NCBI RefSeq assembly: GCF_021412625.1
Contig: NZ_JAKCFI010000007.1
Coordinates: forward strand, 372,001-436,000
Reading direction: 5' to 3'
DNA from: Myxococcus stipitatus
GTDB lineage: Bacteria; Myxococcota; Myxococcia; Myxococcales; Myxococcaceae
DNA length: 64,000 nucleotides
The position numbers and the translations under genes were made by a program. Shown here piece after piece: positions 16,470 to 23,829 of the stretch (within the stretch, counting starts at the first letter, position 1; each line of letters opens with the position of its first letter). The notes beneath the pieces were generated by a model. It saw only the letters and a list, made by a program, of their open reading frames with translations, was not told the origin of the DNA and did not search any database.

Positions 16470-17192
16470 TCAGGCGGCGGCGGGCAGACGGCAGGCCTTC
16501 ACGAACTGGCTGACGAGCTCCGCGTCGATCCGCGACAGCCGGTTGTTGGCCCGGCACACGCAGCCACGGACGCCCACGACGTCGGCCTTCACCCGGTGGA
16601 GCTCGGCCAGGTGCTCGAAGCGGACGGAGCCCGCCAACGCCACCTGGAGCCCGGCCTCGTGCCCCTGCCCCACGAAGTCCTCGATCTCCTGGAGCGAGAG
16701 CGCGTCGAACAGCGTCTTCCCGTCCTTGAAGGCGGTGTCCACCATCACCAGGTCGCAGCCGGCGTCGCGCGCGACGTTGACCAGGACCTCCGTCGACAGG
16801 CCGTCGAAGCGGCGATAGTCCGCGTAGCCCGCGGCCACCACGATGATGTTGGGGTCGAACTCCCGGCAGGTGCGCTGCACGGCCTTCATGACCGCGAGCG
16901 CCTCGACATACGAGCGGGTGCCATGGAGCCCGGCCTTGATGTACCGCGCGCCGTTCGACGCGGCCCCCGCCGCGGCCAGCGCCGCGGTTCCGGGCTTGAA
17001 CGGAAGATCGCCCAGGGTGCAGCTGAAGGTGACCGGCTTCCCCCCGAGCGCGTTCACCACATCCCGGATGATCCACGGGAAGCTGGCGCCAAGCGACCCT
17101 TCCTGCACGTTCTTGATGTCGATGATGTCGGCGCCGCCTTCACAGACAGACAACGCCTCCTCCACCGAGATGGGACTGATGAGCACCTTCAC
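16470..17192 (-). CDS. MfnB-like (5-formylfuran-3-yl)methyl phosphate synthase
   Basis: A 240-residue TIM-barrel protein of the MfnB/DUF556 family, which condenses two glyceraldehyde-3-phosphates into 4-(hydroxymethyl)-2-furancarboxaldehyde phosphate. The signature GGADIIDIKNVQEGSLGASF is at residues 19-38. Catalytic residues described for the M. jannaschii enzyme (Lys27, Lys85, Asp151, Lys155, from memory) correspond here to Lys27 (IDIK), Lys86 (YIKAGL), Asp152 and Lys156 (MVDTAFKDGK). The length matches the family. In archaea it starts methanofuran synthesis; here no methanofuran partners are seen, but prenyl-transfer genes are. It lies 26 bp after the dehydrogenase gene and 11 bp before the kinase gene. 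Confidence 0.88.
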   Translation of the reverse strand: MKVLISPISVEEALSVCEGGADIIDIKNVQEGSLGASFPWIIRDVVNALGGKPVTFSCTLGDLPFKPGTAALAAAGAASNGARYIKAGLHGTRSYVEALAVMKAVQRTCREFDPNIIVVAAGYADYRRFDGLSTEVLVNVARDAGCDLVMVDTAFKDGKTLFDALSLQEIEDFVGQGHEAGLQVALAGSVRFEHLAELHRVKADVVGVRGCVCRANNRLSRIDAELVSQFVKACRLPAAA

Positions 17193-17218
17193 GTGGCTAC
17201 CCTCCGTTCTGTTTCGTG

Positions 17219-18121
17219 CTACGCGTTGGAGTCCGGCAACCCGGACGTGAGACGCTGTGCCTCCACGAGGAAGGCGTAGTCCCGCTCACCGTGCGCCGCC
17301 GCTCGCGCCGCGACGAGCTTCGCGACGACGTCGCCCAGCGGCAGGTCGACCCCCAGGGAGCGGCTGCTCGTGGCGAGCAGCCCCAGGTCCTTGTGCAACA
17401 GGCGAAGCGCGAAGCGGGCCTCGAAGTCTTGAGCGAGCGCGCGTTGCCCCACTCGTGAATAGAGTGGCGACGAGAGCCCGCTCGCCGCGAGCGCCTCAAG
17501 GAAGAGCGCCCGCGAGCCCCCTGCCCGCTCGAGGAAGGCGAGCGCCTCCGCGAGCGACTGCGCCATCGCGGCCACCAGGCCATTGAGCGCGAGCTTGGCC
17601 GTGCAGCCCGCGCCGTTGGGGCCGAAGTGGTGGATGTGGCGCGCAATCCGAGACAGGACGGGACGCGCCCGGACCAGGACCCCGGCGTCCCCACCCACCA
17701 TGAGCCCCAGGGTCCCCTGTTCAGCGTCATGCACGCTGCCGCTCATGGGCGCATCCAACATCTCGATGCCACGGGCGCGGAGCGCCTCGGCGAGCTCCGA
17801 AGAGGTGACGGCGTCGATGGTGCTGAGATCGACGACGATCGACCCCGCGCGTGCCCCGCCGATGACGCCAGCGCGACCCGACAGCACCTCACGGAGGTCC
17901 TCGGGACCTGTCACGACCGTGAGCATCAATGAAACACTGCGGGCTACTTCCGCGGGTGATGAGACGATGCGCGCACCCGACGCAGAGAGTAACTCAGCGC
18001 GAGCAGGAGTCCGGTTGAAGGCAACCACAGGCACTCCCTGTGCGCAAAGGAGACGACCCAGGGGCAATCCCATCCGCCCCAACCCAATGAGTCCTACGGC
18101 ATGTATTGGAAGGTCCGCCAT
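17219..18121 (-). CDS. Beta-hydroxyacid dehydrogenase, 3-hydroxyisobutyrate dehydrogenase-like
   Basis: A 300-residue NAD(P)-dependent dehydrogenase of the 3-hydroxyisobutyrate/6-phosphogluconate type. The N-terminal Rossmann fold has GLIGLGRMGLPLG, and AFNRTPAR follows where cofactor choice is made (Asn-Arg-Thr, consistent with NADPH). The substrate loop is DAPMSGSVHDAEQGTLG and the catalytic Lys is Lys176 in GAGCTAKLALN, so it is a hydroxyacid dehydrogenase rather than an imine reductase. The ATG at 18121 is preceded by GAGAGGGG. It is the first gene of the operon and could oxidise or reduce the furan aldehyde/alcohol (inference). The frame extends upstream but that stretch is AT-richer and non-coding in character. 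Confidence 0.88.
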   Translation of the reverse strand: MADLPIHAVGLIGLGRMGLPLGRLLCAQGVPVVAFNRTPARAELLSASGARIVSSPAEVARSVSLMLTVVTGPEDLREVLSGRAGVIGGARAGSIVVDLSTIDAVTSSELAEALRARGIEMLDAPMSGSVHDAEQGTLGLMVGGDAGVLVRARPVLSRIARHIHHFGPNGAGCTAKLALNGLVAAMAQSLAEALAFLERAGGSRALFLEALAASGLSSPLYSRVGQRALAQDFEARFALRLLHKDLGLLATSSRSLGVDLPLGDVVAKLVAARAAAHGERDYAFLVEAQRLTSGLPDSNA

Positions 18122-18490
18122 ATCCCCTCTCGATAGGGCTACGCGGAAATCTGGAACACACCCCCGTTCGACGCGGAAGACATTCTCTTTTTGCCCCCAA
18201 AAGCGCAACACGGATTGATGGCTCCGACCAATGGACAACATATCCTATACATCACGTAGCGTCGACCAACCCAATCCACCACGTCATTGATTCCACCAAA
18301 CACAAACACAGCCATCCAAGACACCATCACCTCGAAGCGTTCATCCGTCCTCGGATGTCGAAGGCCCGCGCGAACAACGGTCTTGCCGCGCTCGGCTGAC
18401 CTCGGTTCTCATGCGTCTGGCGCCTCGGGACGTGGTCCAGCGCGCCGAACAGGTCGCCGTCACGTGGTTGCACGAAGCGAGGAGCAAGGT
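18122..18490. promoter_or_regulatory. Divergent promoter region of the isoprenoid operon and the reductase gene
   Basis: This 369 bp stretch between divergent genes is clearly less GC-rich than its surroundings (for example around 18180-18310). It holds GAGAGGGG before the minus-strand operon and GAGGAG before the plus-strand reductase. I found no convincing -35/-10 pair and no sigma-54 GG-N10-GC site. It is the only sizeable non-coding space in the 8.07-20.08 kb cluster, so both units are probably controlled here. Confidence 0.5.
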
Positions 18491-20080
18491 ATGCGGCAGC
18501 TGGAATCCCCTCCCTTGACCGCCGCGGACACGCTCGAAGGGCGAACCTTCCTCCTGACGGGAGCCACGGGCTTTCTCGGGCAGGCGGTGCTGTCGCACGC
18601 GTTGCGGGAGCTCCCCACCGCGCGCTTCAAGCTCCTCATCCGCGACGGCAAACGGGAGAGCGCCGCCGAGCGACTCGAGGGCAAGGTGCGCGACAGCGCG
18701 GCCTTCGAACCGGCGCGCCGCCAATGTGGCAAGGAGTTCTTCGAAGCGGACTTCCAGCGCAGGGTGAGCGTGGTGAGCGGGGACCTCTCCAAGGAGGGAC
18801 TGGGCATCCGCGAGCCCCGCCACGTCATGGCTGGCGTGGACCTGGTGATACATTGCGCGGCCGACGTCGAGTTCCATCCTCCGCTGGACCGAGCGCTCGA
18901 GCTCAACACGCTGGGGCCGCTCCGGGTCCTCGAGCTGACGCGCCACATGGCCTCGCCCCGGATGCTCCATGTCTCCACCAACTTCGTGGCGGGCACCCGC
19001 ACGGGTCGTGTCGCGGAACCGGAGGACCCGCGTGGCGAGTACCCTCGCGCGCGGACGCTCAACCTCCCCTTCGATGCAAAGCAGGAGCTGGAGGACTGCT
19101 TGTCGCTCATTCGTCGCGTGGAGGCGGAGCTGGGCGACCAACTCCACGAGGCCAGGTTACGGGAGCGGGTTGGCGTGGACGCCAGTGAGAGCGCCGTGCG
19201 GCGGGAGCGCCGACGCGGGTTGGACGCCCGATTGACCACCGAGGGAACCCAGCGCGCCCAGTTCTGGGGATGGCCCAACACGTACCTCTACACGAAGGCC
19301 ATGGGCGAACAGCTGCTCCTTGCCCACGCCGCCCAGACCCGCTGCGCCATCGCGCGAACGGCCATCCTGAGTCCCGCGGAGGCGTTGCCGGTCCCTGGCT
19401 GGCATCAGGGCACTCCACCGCTGACCCCCGTTGCCCGGATGATTCGAGAGGGCCTGAGGGTGCTGCCCGGCAATCCCCGCCTCATCCTGGATGTCCTGCC
19501 CGTCGACCACGCGGCCGCGGGCGTTCTCCAGGTGGCGATGGCCCTGCTGGGTGGACAGGCCCGGACCGTCTACCACGTGGGCTCGTCCGGTTCGAACCCG
19601 CTCACCCTCGCGCGACTGCTGCAAGGGGTCTCGGACGCGGTGCGCGCCACCACGCCGCGCGGACCGGGGGCGCGCGGGGTGGTGGAGGCGTTGGAGGCGG
19701 CGCTGCCCGTCATGGCCCTTCCGCGACAGGCGTACGAGGTGCTGGGGGTGCCTTCGGCGCAGAAGGCCATCGGCATCCTCTCGAGGCTCCTGCCGAGCCT
19801 GCCTGGACTCCAACCCAGGCGACGCGCGGAGGTGAGGAGTCGCCTGAAGCGGAAGCTGCGCGAGATGGACTACGCGAAGCGGGTGATCGACGTGTCGCTC
19901 CCCTTCATGCACGACTACAGCTACGAGTTCCAGACGGACAATCTCGTGGCGCTGCGCGCGAGCCTCCCGCCGGGAGAACGCGTCCGCTTCCCCTTCGAGC
20001 CCGAGCGCATCGATTGGGATCGCTACGTGCGCGACGTGTTCGTCCCCGCCGCCTGCCCGCCCGCCGAGTCCGTGCGCTGA
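18491..20080 (+). CDS. Fatty acyl-CoA reductase-like NAD-binding (male-sterility type) protein
   Basis: A 529-residue extended SDR that reduces an acyl thioester. The cofactor motif TGATGFLGQ is at residues 24-32, the catalytic Tyr265-x3-Lys269 in TYLYTKAMGEQLL, and HVSTNFVAGT lies between. The C-terminal portion (VGSSGSNPLTLARLL, then FPFEPERIDWDRYV) matches the layout of alcohol-forming fatty acyl-CoA reductases of Marinobacter (about 513 residues) and jojoba/insect FARs. It would give fatty alcohols for wax or ether lipids, or reduce an acyl/prenoyl thioester for the neighbouring pathway. GAGGAG seven bases before the ATG fixes the start. It diverges from the isoprenoid operon. Confidence 0.85.
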   Translation: MRQLESPPLTAADTLEGRTFLLTGATGFLGQAVLSHALRELPTARFKLLIRDGKRESAAERLEGKVRDSAAFEPARRQCGKEFFEADFQRRVSVVSGDLSKEGLGIREPRHVMAGVDLVIHCAADVEFHPPLDRALELNTLGPLRVLELTRHMASPRMLHVSTNFVAGTRTGRVAEPEDPRGEYPRARTLNLPFDAKQELEDCLSLIRRVEAELGDQLHEARLRERVGVDASESAVRRERRRGLDARLTTEGTQRAQFWGWPNTYLYTKAMGEQLLLAHAAQTRCAIARTAILSPAEALPVPGWHQGTPPLTPVARMIREGLRVLPGNPRLILDVLPVDHAAAGVLQVAMALLGGQARTVYHVGSSGSNPLTLARLLQGVSDAVRATTPRGPGARGVVEALEAALPVMALPRQAYEVLGVPSAQKAIGILSRLLPSLPGLQPRRRAEVRSRLKRKLREMDYAKRVIDVSLPFMHDYSYEFQTDNLVALRASLPPGERVRFPFEPERIDWDRYVRDVFVPAACPPAESVR

Positions 20081-20101
20081 GGGAGTCTCCGCGCGGGAGC
20101 T

Positions 20102-20178
20102 GGGGGTGCCTGGCTGGCCACGGAGGTCACGCGCGTGGACCATGCCAACGCGGTGACCGGGCTCGGCGCCAGGCCCCC
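20102..20178. terminator. Large imperfect hairpin between convergent genes
   Basis: GGGGGTGCCTGGC (20102-20114) pairs with GCCAGGCCCCC (20168-20178) with one bulge, and GGTCAC/GTGACC form an inner stem. It lies between the reductase gene and the convergent helical-protein gene, so termination in both directions is plausible. Confidence 0.45.
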
Positions 20179-20248
20179 ATTCCAAGTCGGGCGGGGATGT
20201 GCTCCCCATGGAGAGCAGTCTCGGATGCGCTTCCCGCCAGCGCCCGCG

Positions 20249-20578
20249 TCAGAGACGTTCGATGCTCGTCTTGAAGCCCATGACGAGGTAGGTGACCTGG
20301 AAGGACACGGACTCCTTCAGCGCCGCCTTGGTGGCGTCATCGAGCTTGCCCTTCCTGGCCGCCAACGCCGCCTGCTGGAGCAGCTCGACCGCGTCGTCGA
20401 TGGACTTCTGGAAGTTCTTCAGGTGGGCCTGGAGCTCCGGCGCCGTCACTTTCGCGATCTTGGCATCCGCCGCATCACGGACGTGTTGGAACTCGGAGAA
20501 GGAGACTCGGTTGTCCGAGTTGATCCGGTCGAGCTCCTTCTTCAGCTCGGCATGCTGGGACGTAATGTTGAGACTCAT
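20249..20578 (-). CDS. Small all-helical cytoplasmic protein, function unknown
   Basis: A 109-residue protein starting MSLNITSQHAELKKELDRIN. It is charged and almost entirely helical, with heptad-like stretches (DAADAKIAKVTAPELQAHLK, DDAVELLQQAALAARKG). It has no signal peptide and no cysteines. AGGAGG lies seven bases before the ATG, so it is probably well translated. I do not recognise a family; the pattern is that of a small four-helix or coiled-coil protein. It stands alone between convergent and divergent neighbours. Confidence 0.75.
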   Translation of the reverse strand: MSLNITSQHAELKKELDRINSDNRVSFSEFQHVRDAADAKIAKVTAPELQAHLKNFQKSIDDAVELLQQAALAARKGKLDDATKAALKESVSFQVTYLVMGFKTSIERL

Positions 20579-20858
20579 GGCGGTCCTCCTGGGCGTGGGC
20601 GCTTCGGGGTGACTGCAACGCAGCGGACTCCTGTCGGGACGCGAGACGCGCTGTGCTGTCGAGGGACAGGGGTCGCGCGCCAGACGTAGCATCCGCCTCA
20701 GGGGCTGGCGGTCTCCGAAGGACGGAAATGCAAGAGGGCCGACCTTTCGACGGGGAAGCGTTCACGACGAGCCCCTGGACAGCCCTCGTGTCTCTCTCTC
20801 CTCATCGTGCCAGCCCGGTCGCCCATCGCTCGCACGCCCTCACGCCAGGAGCTCCGCC

Positions 20859-21242
20859 ATGAAGCGATTGCAGCTGTTGCCGTGGGCCTGCGCCGCCGCG
20901 CTCGTCGTCGGGTGTGGCCAGACGTCGGAAGGGGCCGCCTCCGAGGAAGGCGAGCAGCGCTCGTCCTCGGAAGCCCTGTCGGCGTGCACCGCCACTTGCC
21001 AGTACGGCTCCGTCAGCTGCCCGTCGACCACCGTCACCTGCTCGGCGGCCAATGGCCAGGGCGTGACGTGTGATGGCACGTTCTATCCTTGCACCAGCTG
21101 TACACTCTATTGCGACACGTGCGCCGAGGCGCACCGGACGGCCTGCGATGTCTTTGGCGCTCGATACCCATGCTGCGCGCCCGATGGCAGCCAGGGCGTC
21201 TGCGACTGCATCTTCGGGAGCTGGAACTGCCGGCCCCGGTAG
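20859..21242 (+). CDS. Cys-rich lipoprotein, CDC-motif family (paralogue of 7574-7993)
   Basis: A 127-residue predicted lipoprotein with lipobox VVGC. The mature chain reads CTATCQYGSVSCPSTTVTC, VTCDG, a run of closely spaced cysteines (CTSCTLYCDTCAEAHRTAC) and RYPCCAPDGSQGVCDC near the end. It shares the C-ATC-x4-V-CPSTT, VTCDG, CC and CDC pattern with the lipoprotein at 7574, in the same order. About 14 cysteines suggest a compact disulfide-knotted surface protein. Function unknown. Confidence 0.75.
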   Translation: MKRLQLLPWACAAALVVGCGQTSEGAASEEGEQRSSSEALSACTATCQYGSVSCPSTTVTCSAANGQGVTCDGTFYPCTSCTLYCDTCAEAHRTACDVFGARYPCCAPDGSQGVCDCIFGSWNCRPR

Positions 21243-21299
21243 AGCGCGACGAGCCGGAGCCGCGCGAGCGACGATAGGGCGCGGGTCGAGCTCCCAGGC

Positions 21300-21416
21300 T
21301 CAGTCGCCGCAGGACAGCTTCAGCTTCTCCACGGACGCCGCCTTGCCCTCCCGGGTCAGGACGAAGCGCGGCCTCAATCCATCGCGCAGTCCGGTCGCGG
21401 GCGTGCGCCACGGGAG
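21300..21416 (-). pseudogene. Possible 3' remnant of a lost gene
   Basis: A 39-codon stretch on the minus strand with no start codon, preceded by a stop. It encodes LPWRTPATGLRDGLRPRFVL followed by TREGKAASVEKLKLSCGD. The composition is protein-like, and such endings (RFVLTREGKAAS) occur at the C-terminus of secreted hydrolases, but the piece is too short to identify. The rest of the 21243-21599 gap shows nothing else. Confidence 0.3.
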
Positions 21417-21599
21417 TCACGGACATCCGAGTGACCCGGGGCATGTAGGACCTGGGGCCACGGTCGGCGCACTGGCGCGGCTTCGGTTCCTGGGAGGGAC
21501 ACGACAGGGACGCGCCCCATGCGGGGCAGAATCACTGACATTGAACAGGGGCAAGGCCACGCGGCGTATGCCGTCAGGCCGCTTGGTATAATCATCGAC

Positions 21600-22301
21600 A
21601 TGCGAACAGCCCTAATCCTGGCGCTTCTCATCGCGGTATCGGCCTGCACGAAAGAGTCGACGGAGCGAGGGCCCGAGGGACCACAGGGCCCTGCTGGCCC
21701 GCAAGGCCCCGCGGGTCCGCAAGGTCCCGCGGGCCCCAAGGGCGATACGGGCGCCCAGGGGCCGCAGGGTGATGTGGGAGCCCAAGGCCCCAAGGGTGAC
21801 ACGGGGGCGCAGGGCCCCCAAGGTGAGGTGGGTGCCCAGGGCCCCATTGGCCCCCAAGGTCCTCAAGGCGAGCCTGGCGCATCGAAGTACTACTACGTGG
21901 ACGCCGATGGGAGGGAAGTGGATGCCGACGTCTACCTTGGGATCTGGCCTGACGACGCGGGCCGCCACTGGCTCTTCGATGCGGACACGCTCAAGACCCA
22001 TGGGGAGTCAATCTATCTCTATTTCCCAGCCGTCGACTGCGCCGGTCAGGGCTACGTCACGGCGTTCTACCTCCCACGACGGGTATTGAAGCACCCGAAA
22101 GGGGGGTACGTCGTCCGCCCGGACACAGCCCTCACCGTCCCATTCTCCTATCGCTCGATGCTCTATCCGGATGGAACATGCCAGACCTTCCCGGGCGGCT
22201 CCGAGTCCCAGGGTACTGGGTTCCCCGTGCCCGCGATCGAGCAGCTCACACCGCCTGTCATTCCGTTCCGGGCGCCTCTCCACCTCGAACGGCGTCCGTA
22301 G
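21600..22301 (+). CDS. Collagen-like repeat lipoprotein
   Basis: A 233-residue protein with a signal peptide ending in VSAC (lipobox, residues about 14-17). Residues about 24-92 are an unbroken run of Gly-x-y triplets rich in Pro, Gln, Ala and Asp (GPQGPAGPQGPAG, GDTGAQGPQGDVGAQG), predicted to form a collagen triple helix. The C-terminal 140 residues (SKYYYVDADGREVDADVYLG onward) look like a globular trimerisation or ligand domain. It is probably displayed on the cell surface. No Shine-Dalgarno precedes the ATG; instead TATAAT lies eight bases upstream, so a leaderless transcript is possible. An in-frame start at 21519 is less likely because it would place the signal peptide inside. Confidence 0.8.
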   Translation: MRTALILALLIAVSACTKESTERGPEGPQGPAGPQGPAGPQGPAGPKGDTGAQGPQGDVGAQGPKGDTGAQGPQGEVGAQGPIGPQGPQGEPGASKYYYVDADGREVDADVYLGIWPDDAGRHWLFDADTLKTHGESIYLYFPAVDCAGQGYVTAFYLPRRVLKHPKGGYVVRPDTALTVPFSYRSMLYPDGTCQTFPGGSESQGTGFPVPAIEQLTPPVIPFRAPLHLERRP

Positions 22302-22544
22302 CCAGCGTCTCGAACGAGAGACCGCGCGTCGGTGCGCACCTCCTCACGCTGCCCTGGCGCCCGTGAGCTACGAAGCCGTTCAGGGACAGAAGGGGCTTCA
22401 AGCGGACAAGGTTCAGCTGATCGCGTGAAGGGGACGCAGTCCCCAGGGTGGGCAGGGACCGGAAGGACGGCGTCCAGTGCCTGCCCTCCGGGCCCGTGGC
22501 CTCTCCTCCGCGCGTGCTGCGTGCGGCACCTCATCTCCCTACCC
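22302..22544. other. Gap with no recognised feature
   Basis: A 243 bp convergent gap between the collagen-like gene and the small hypothetical gene. I see no conserved ORF, RNA or clear hairpin here. Confidence 0.5.
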
Positions 22545-22850
22545 TCAATGACAATCCAGGAACACGTCCTGCGTCGGGGTCGTGTCCAAGTAGCAGACGC
22601 GGCTGATCGACATCTCGTTGCCCCAATGATTGCGCGCCAGAATGGAGAACGGGATGTTGCTCTGGATCGTGGTCGCGCCGGCGATGCTCCACAGGTATTC
22701 GTAGGGGGCCGAGGTCAGCGTCACACTGAAGCCCGGAATCGGGCCCCAGGTCAGGGTCACCGACTGCACGCCCCGCAAGTCGCGCACCGCCCCCGCCGAC
22801 ACCAGGTACACGCGGCGCGAGCCCCTGACCAGGGCGATCCGCTTGGTCAC
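22545..22850 (-). CDS. Hypothetical 101-residue protein
   Basis: An unrecognised protein starting from a GTG directly after an in-frame TGA. It is beta-rich (LTWGPIPGFSVTLTSAPYEY, GATTIQSNIPFSILARNHWG) and ends in CYLDTTPTQDVFLDCH with two cysteines. It has no signal peptide and seems to begin in the middle of a beta domain, so it may be the truncated end of a longer secreted protein. A weak AGGG precedes the GTG. Confidence 0.45.
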   Translation of the reverse strand: MTKRIALVRGSRRVYLVSAGAVRDLRGVQSVTLTWGPIPGFSVTLTSAPYEYLWSIAGATTIQSNIPFSILARNHWGNEMSISRVCYLDTTPTQDVFLDCH

Positions 22851-22963
22851 CCCTCACGCGCTCCGTGGCCGGTCCGGCCCCTGACGCCGGGAGCACGTCA
22901 TGCCCGCCCTCCGATGCGAGGCAGGCGCTCGGGCTGGTACACTCGTCGCCTCAGGGGGTGGAC

Positions 22964-23275
22964 ATGGACACATTCCTGCTTTGGCTGGGCATTACGGTGA
23001 GCGGCACGGTCGTCGCCGTCGTTGGCATGCTCAGGTCGGAGAAGCGTGAACGCCTGAGGCTTCAGGCCGCGGCCCAAGCCCGCCAGTGCCCGAGTTGCGG
23101 CGGAACATTCGACCTCTTGTCCGTCTCCGCCGTGGGATCCCCTCGCATCACCCCTCGTCCCGGAGAACGTGTTGGCCACATCCCCTCGAAGTTCCAGGCC
23201 ACCTGCTCGGCATGTGGACTCATCTCCACGTTCCTGGATGAAGAGAAGGAGGCACGCGTTCGTCACGCGGCGTGA
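22964..23275 (+). CDS. Membrane-anchored zinc-ribbon protein
   Basis: A 103-residue protein with one N-terminal membrane span (FLLWLGITVSGTVVAVVGML) followed by a basic cytoplasmic stretch and a split zinc ribbon: CPSCGG (residues about 43-48) and CSACG (about 82-86). AGGGGG lies a few bases before the ATG. Such proteins are small membrane adaptors of unknown role; no partner gene is adjacent. Confidence 0.7.
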   Translation: MDTFLLWLGITVSGTVVAVVGMLRSEKRERLRLQAAAQARQCPSCGGTFDLLSVSAVGSPRITPRPGERVGHIPSKFQATCSACGLISTFLDEEKEARVRHAA

Positions 23276-23409
23276 CGAAACCAAGGGCGTGGAGCACGGC
23301 ACGGCATACCGTCTGGGAGGAGGATGGGCATCGGCATCTCTTGGTGGTGACACTGGGCTTTGGCTGGCTTTGACGGGTCCTCTTTGGGCGACTCTCACGT
23401 GACCATTGA

Positions 23410-23598
23410 GGAGGGGCGACGCAGTCGTGCAGATTCATCTCTGACGGCGGGTCGTCGACAGAGCTGCTGCTCAAGTCGCAATACACATCTGGCTGTGCTT
23501 TCGAAACACGCAACTGCAACGGCGTCACCTGCAGGTTCATCTTCAACTGCTGCGCGCCGAGCGCCTGGGCCCGCGTCAATCAGGCCGACTGGGATTGA
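23410..23598 (+). pseudogene. Frameshifted Cys-rich secreted protein remnant
   Basis: A 62-codon open stretch without any start codon, entered directly after a TGA. It encodes GGATQSCRFISDGGSSTELL, then SGCAFETRNCNGVTCRFIFN and CCAPSAWARVNQADWD. The closely spaced cysteines and CCAP motif resemble the small Cys-rich lipoproteins at 7574 and 20859. A signal-peptide-like sequence (LGGDTGLWLALTGPLWATLT) lies just upstream in another frame, so one or more frameshifts probably broke the gene. A sequencing error is the alternative. Confidence 0.45.
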
Positions 23599-23829
23599 CC
23601 GGCCTGCGGTTTTCGGACCACGAGAAGCTTGAGTGGATGCTGTCTGCGGCCACCAGGGAGGCAGGCGGTGAAGAAGAGTTGGTTCATGGCACGGCCCCCG
23701 ACTGCACGGATGACGGGGCGCTCTTCCCACGCCGGGAGTACCAGACCAGGGGCCGGATGTCACCGCGCCACAGCTGCTGGACGAAGGCGTGGAGGGCCAC
23801 GCCGAAACCACCACAACGCTGGGCAAGAC

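Noticed and set aside
17219..18121. The first operon gene as an imine reductase
   Set aside because: The catalytic Lys176 of hydroxyacid dehydrogenases is present; imine reductases have other residues there.
18122..18490. Possible sigma-54 promoter (TGGC...TTGT on the minus strand near 18300)
   Set aside because: The invariant GC of the -12 element is missing.
18491..20080. The reductase as an NRPS/carboxylate-reductase terminal domain
   Set aside because: It is free-standing, has the stand-alone FAR layout to its last residues and no adenylation or carrier domain.
23395..23826. A 143-codon minus-strand ORF
   Set aside because: Ser/Pro/Arg-rich shadow composition; it covers the plus-strand Cys-rich remnant and has no ribosome site or motif.
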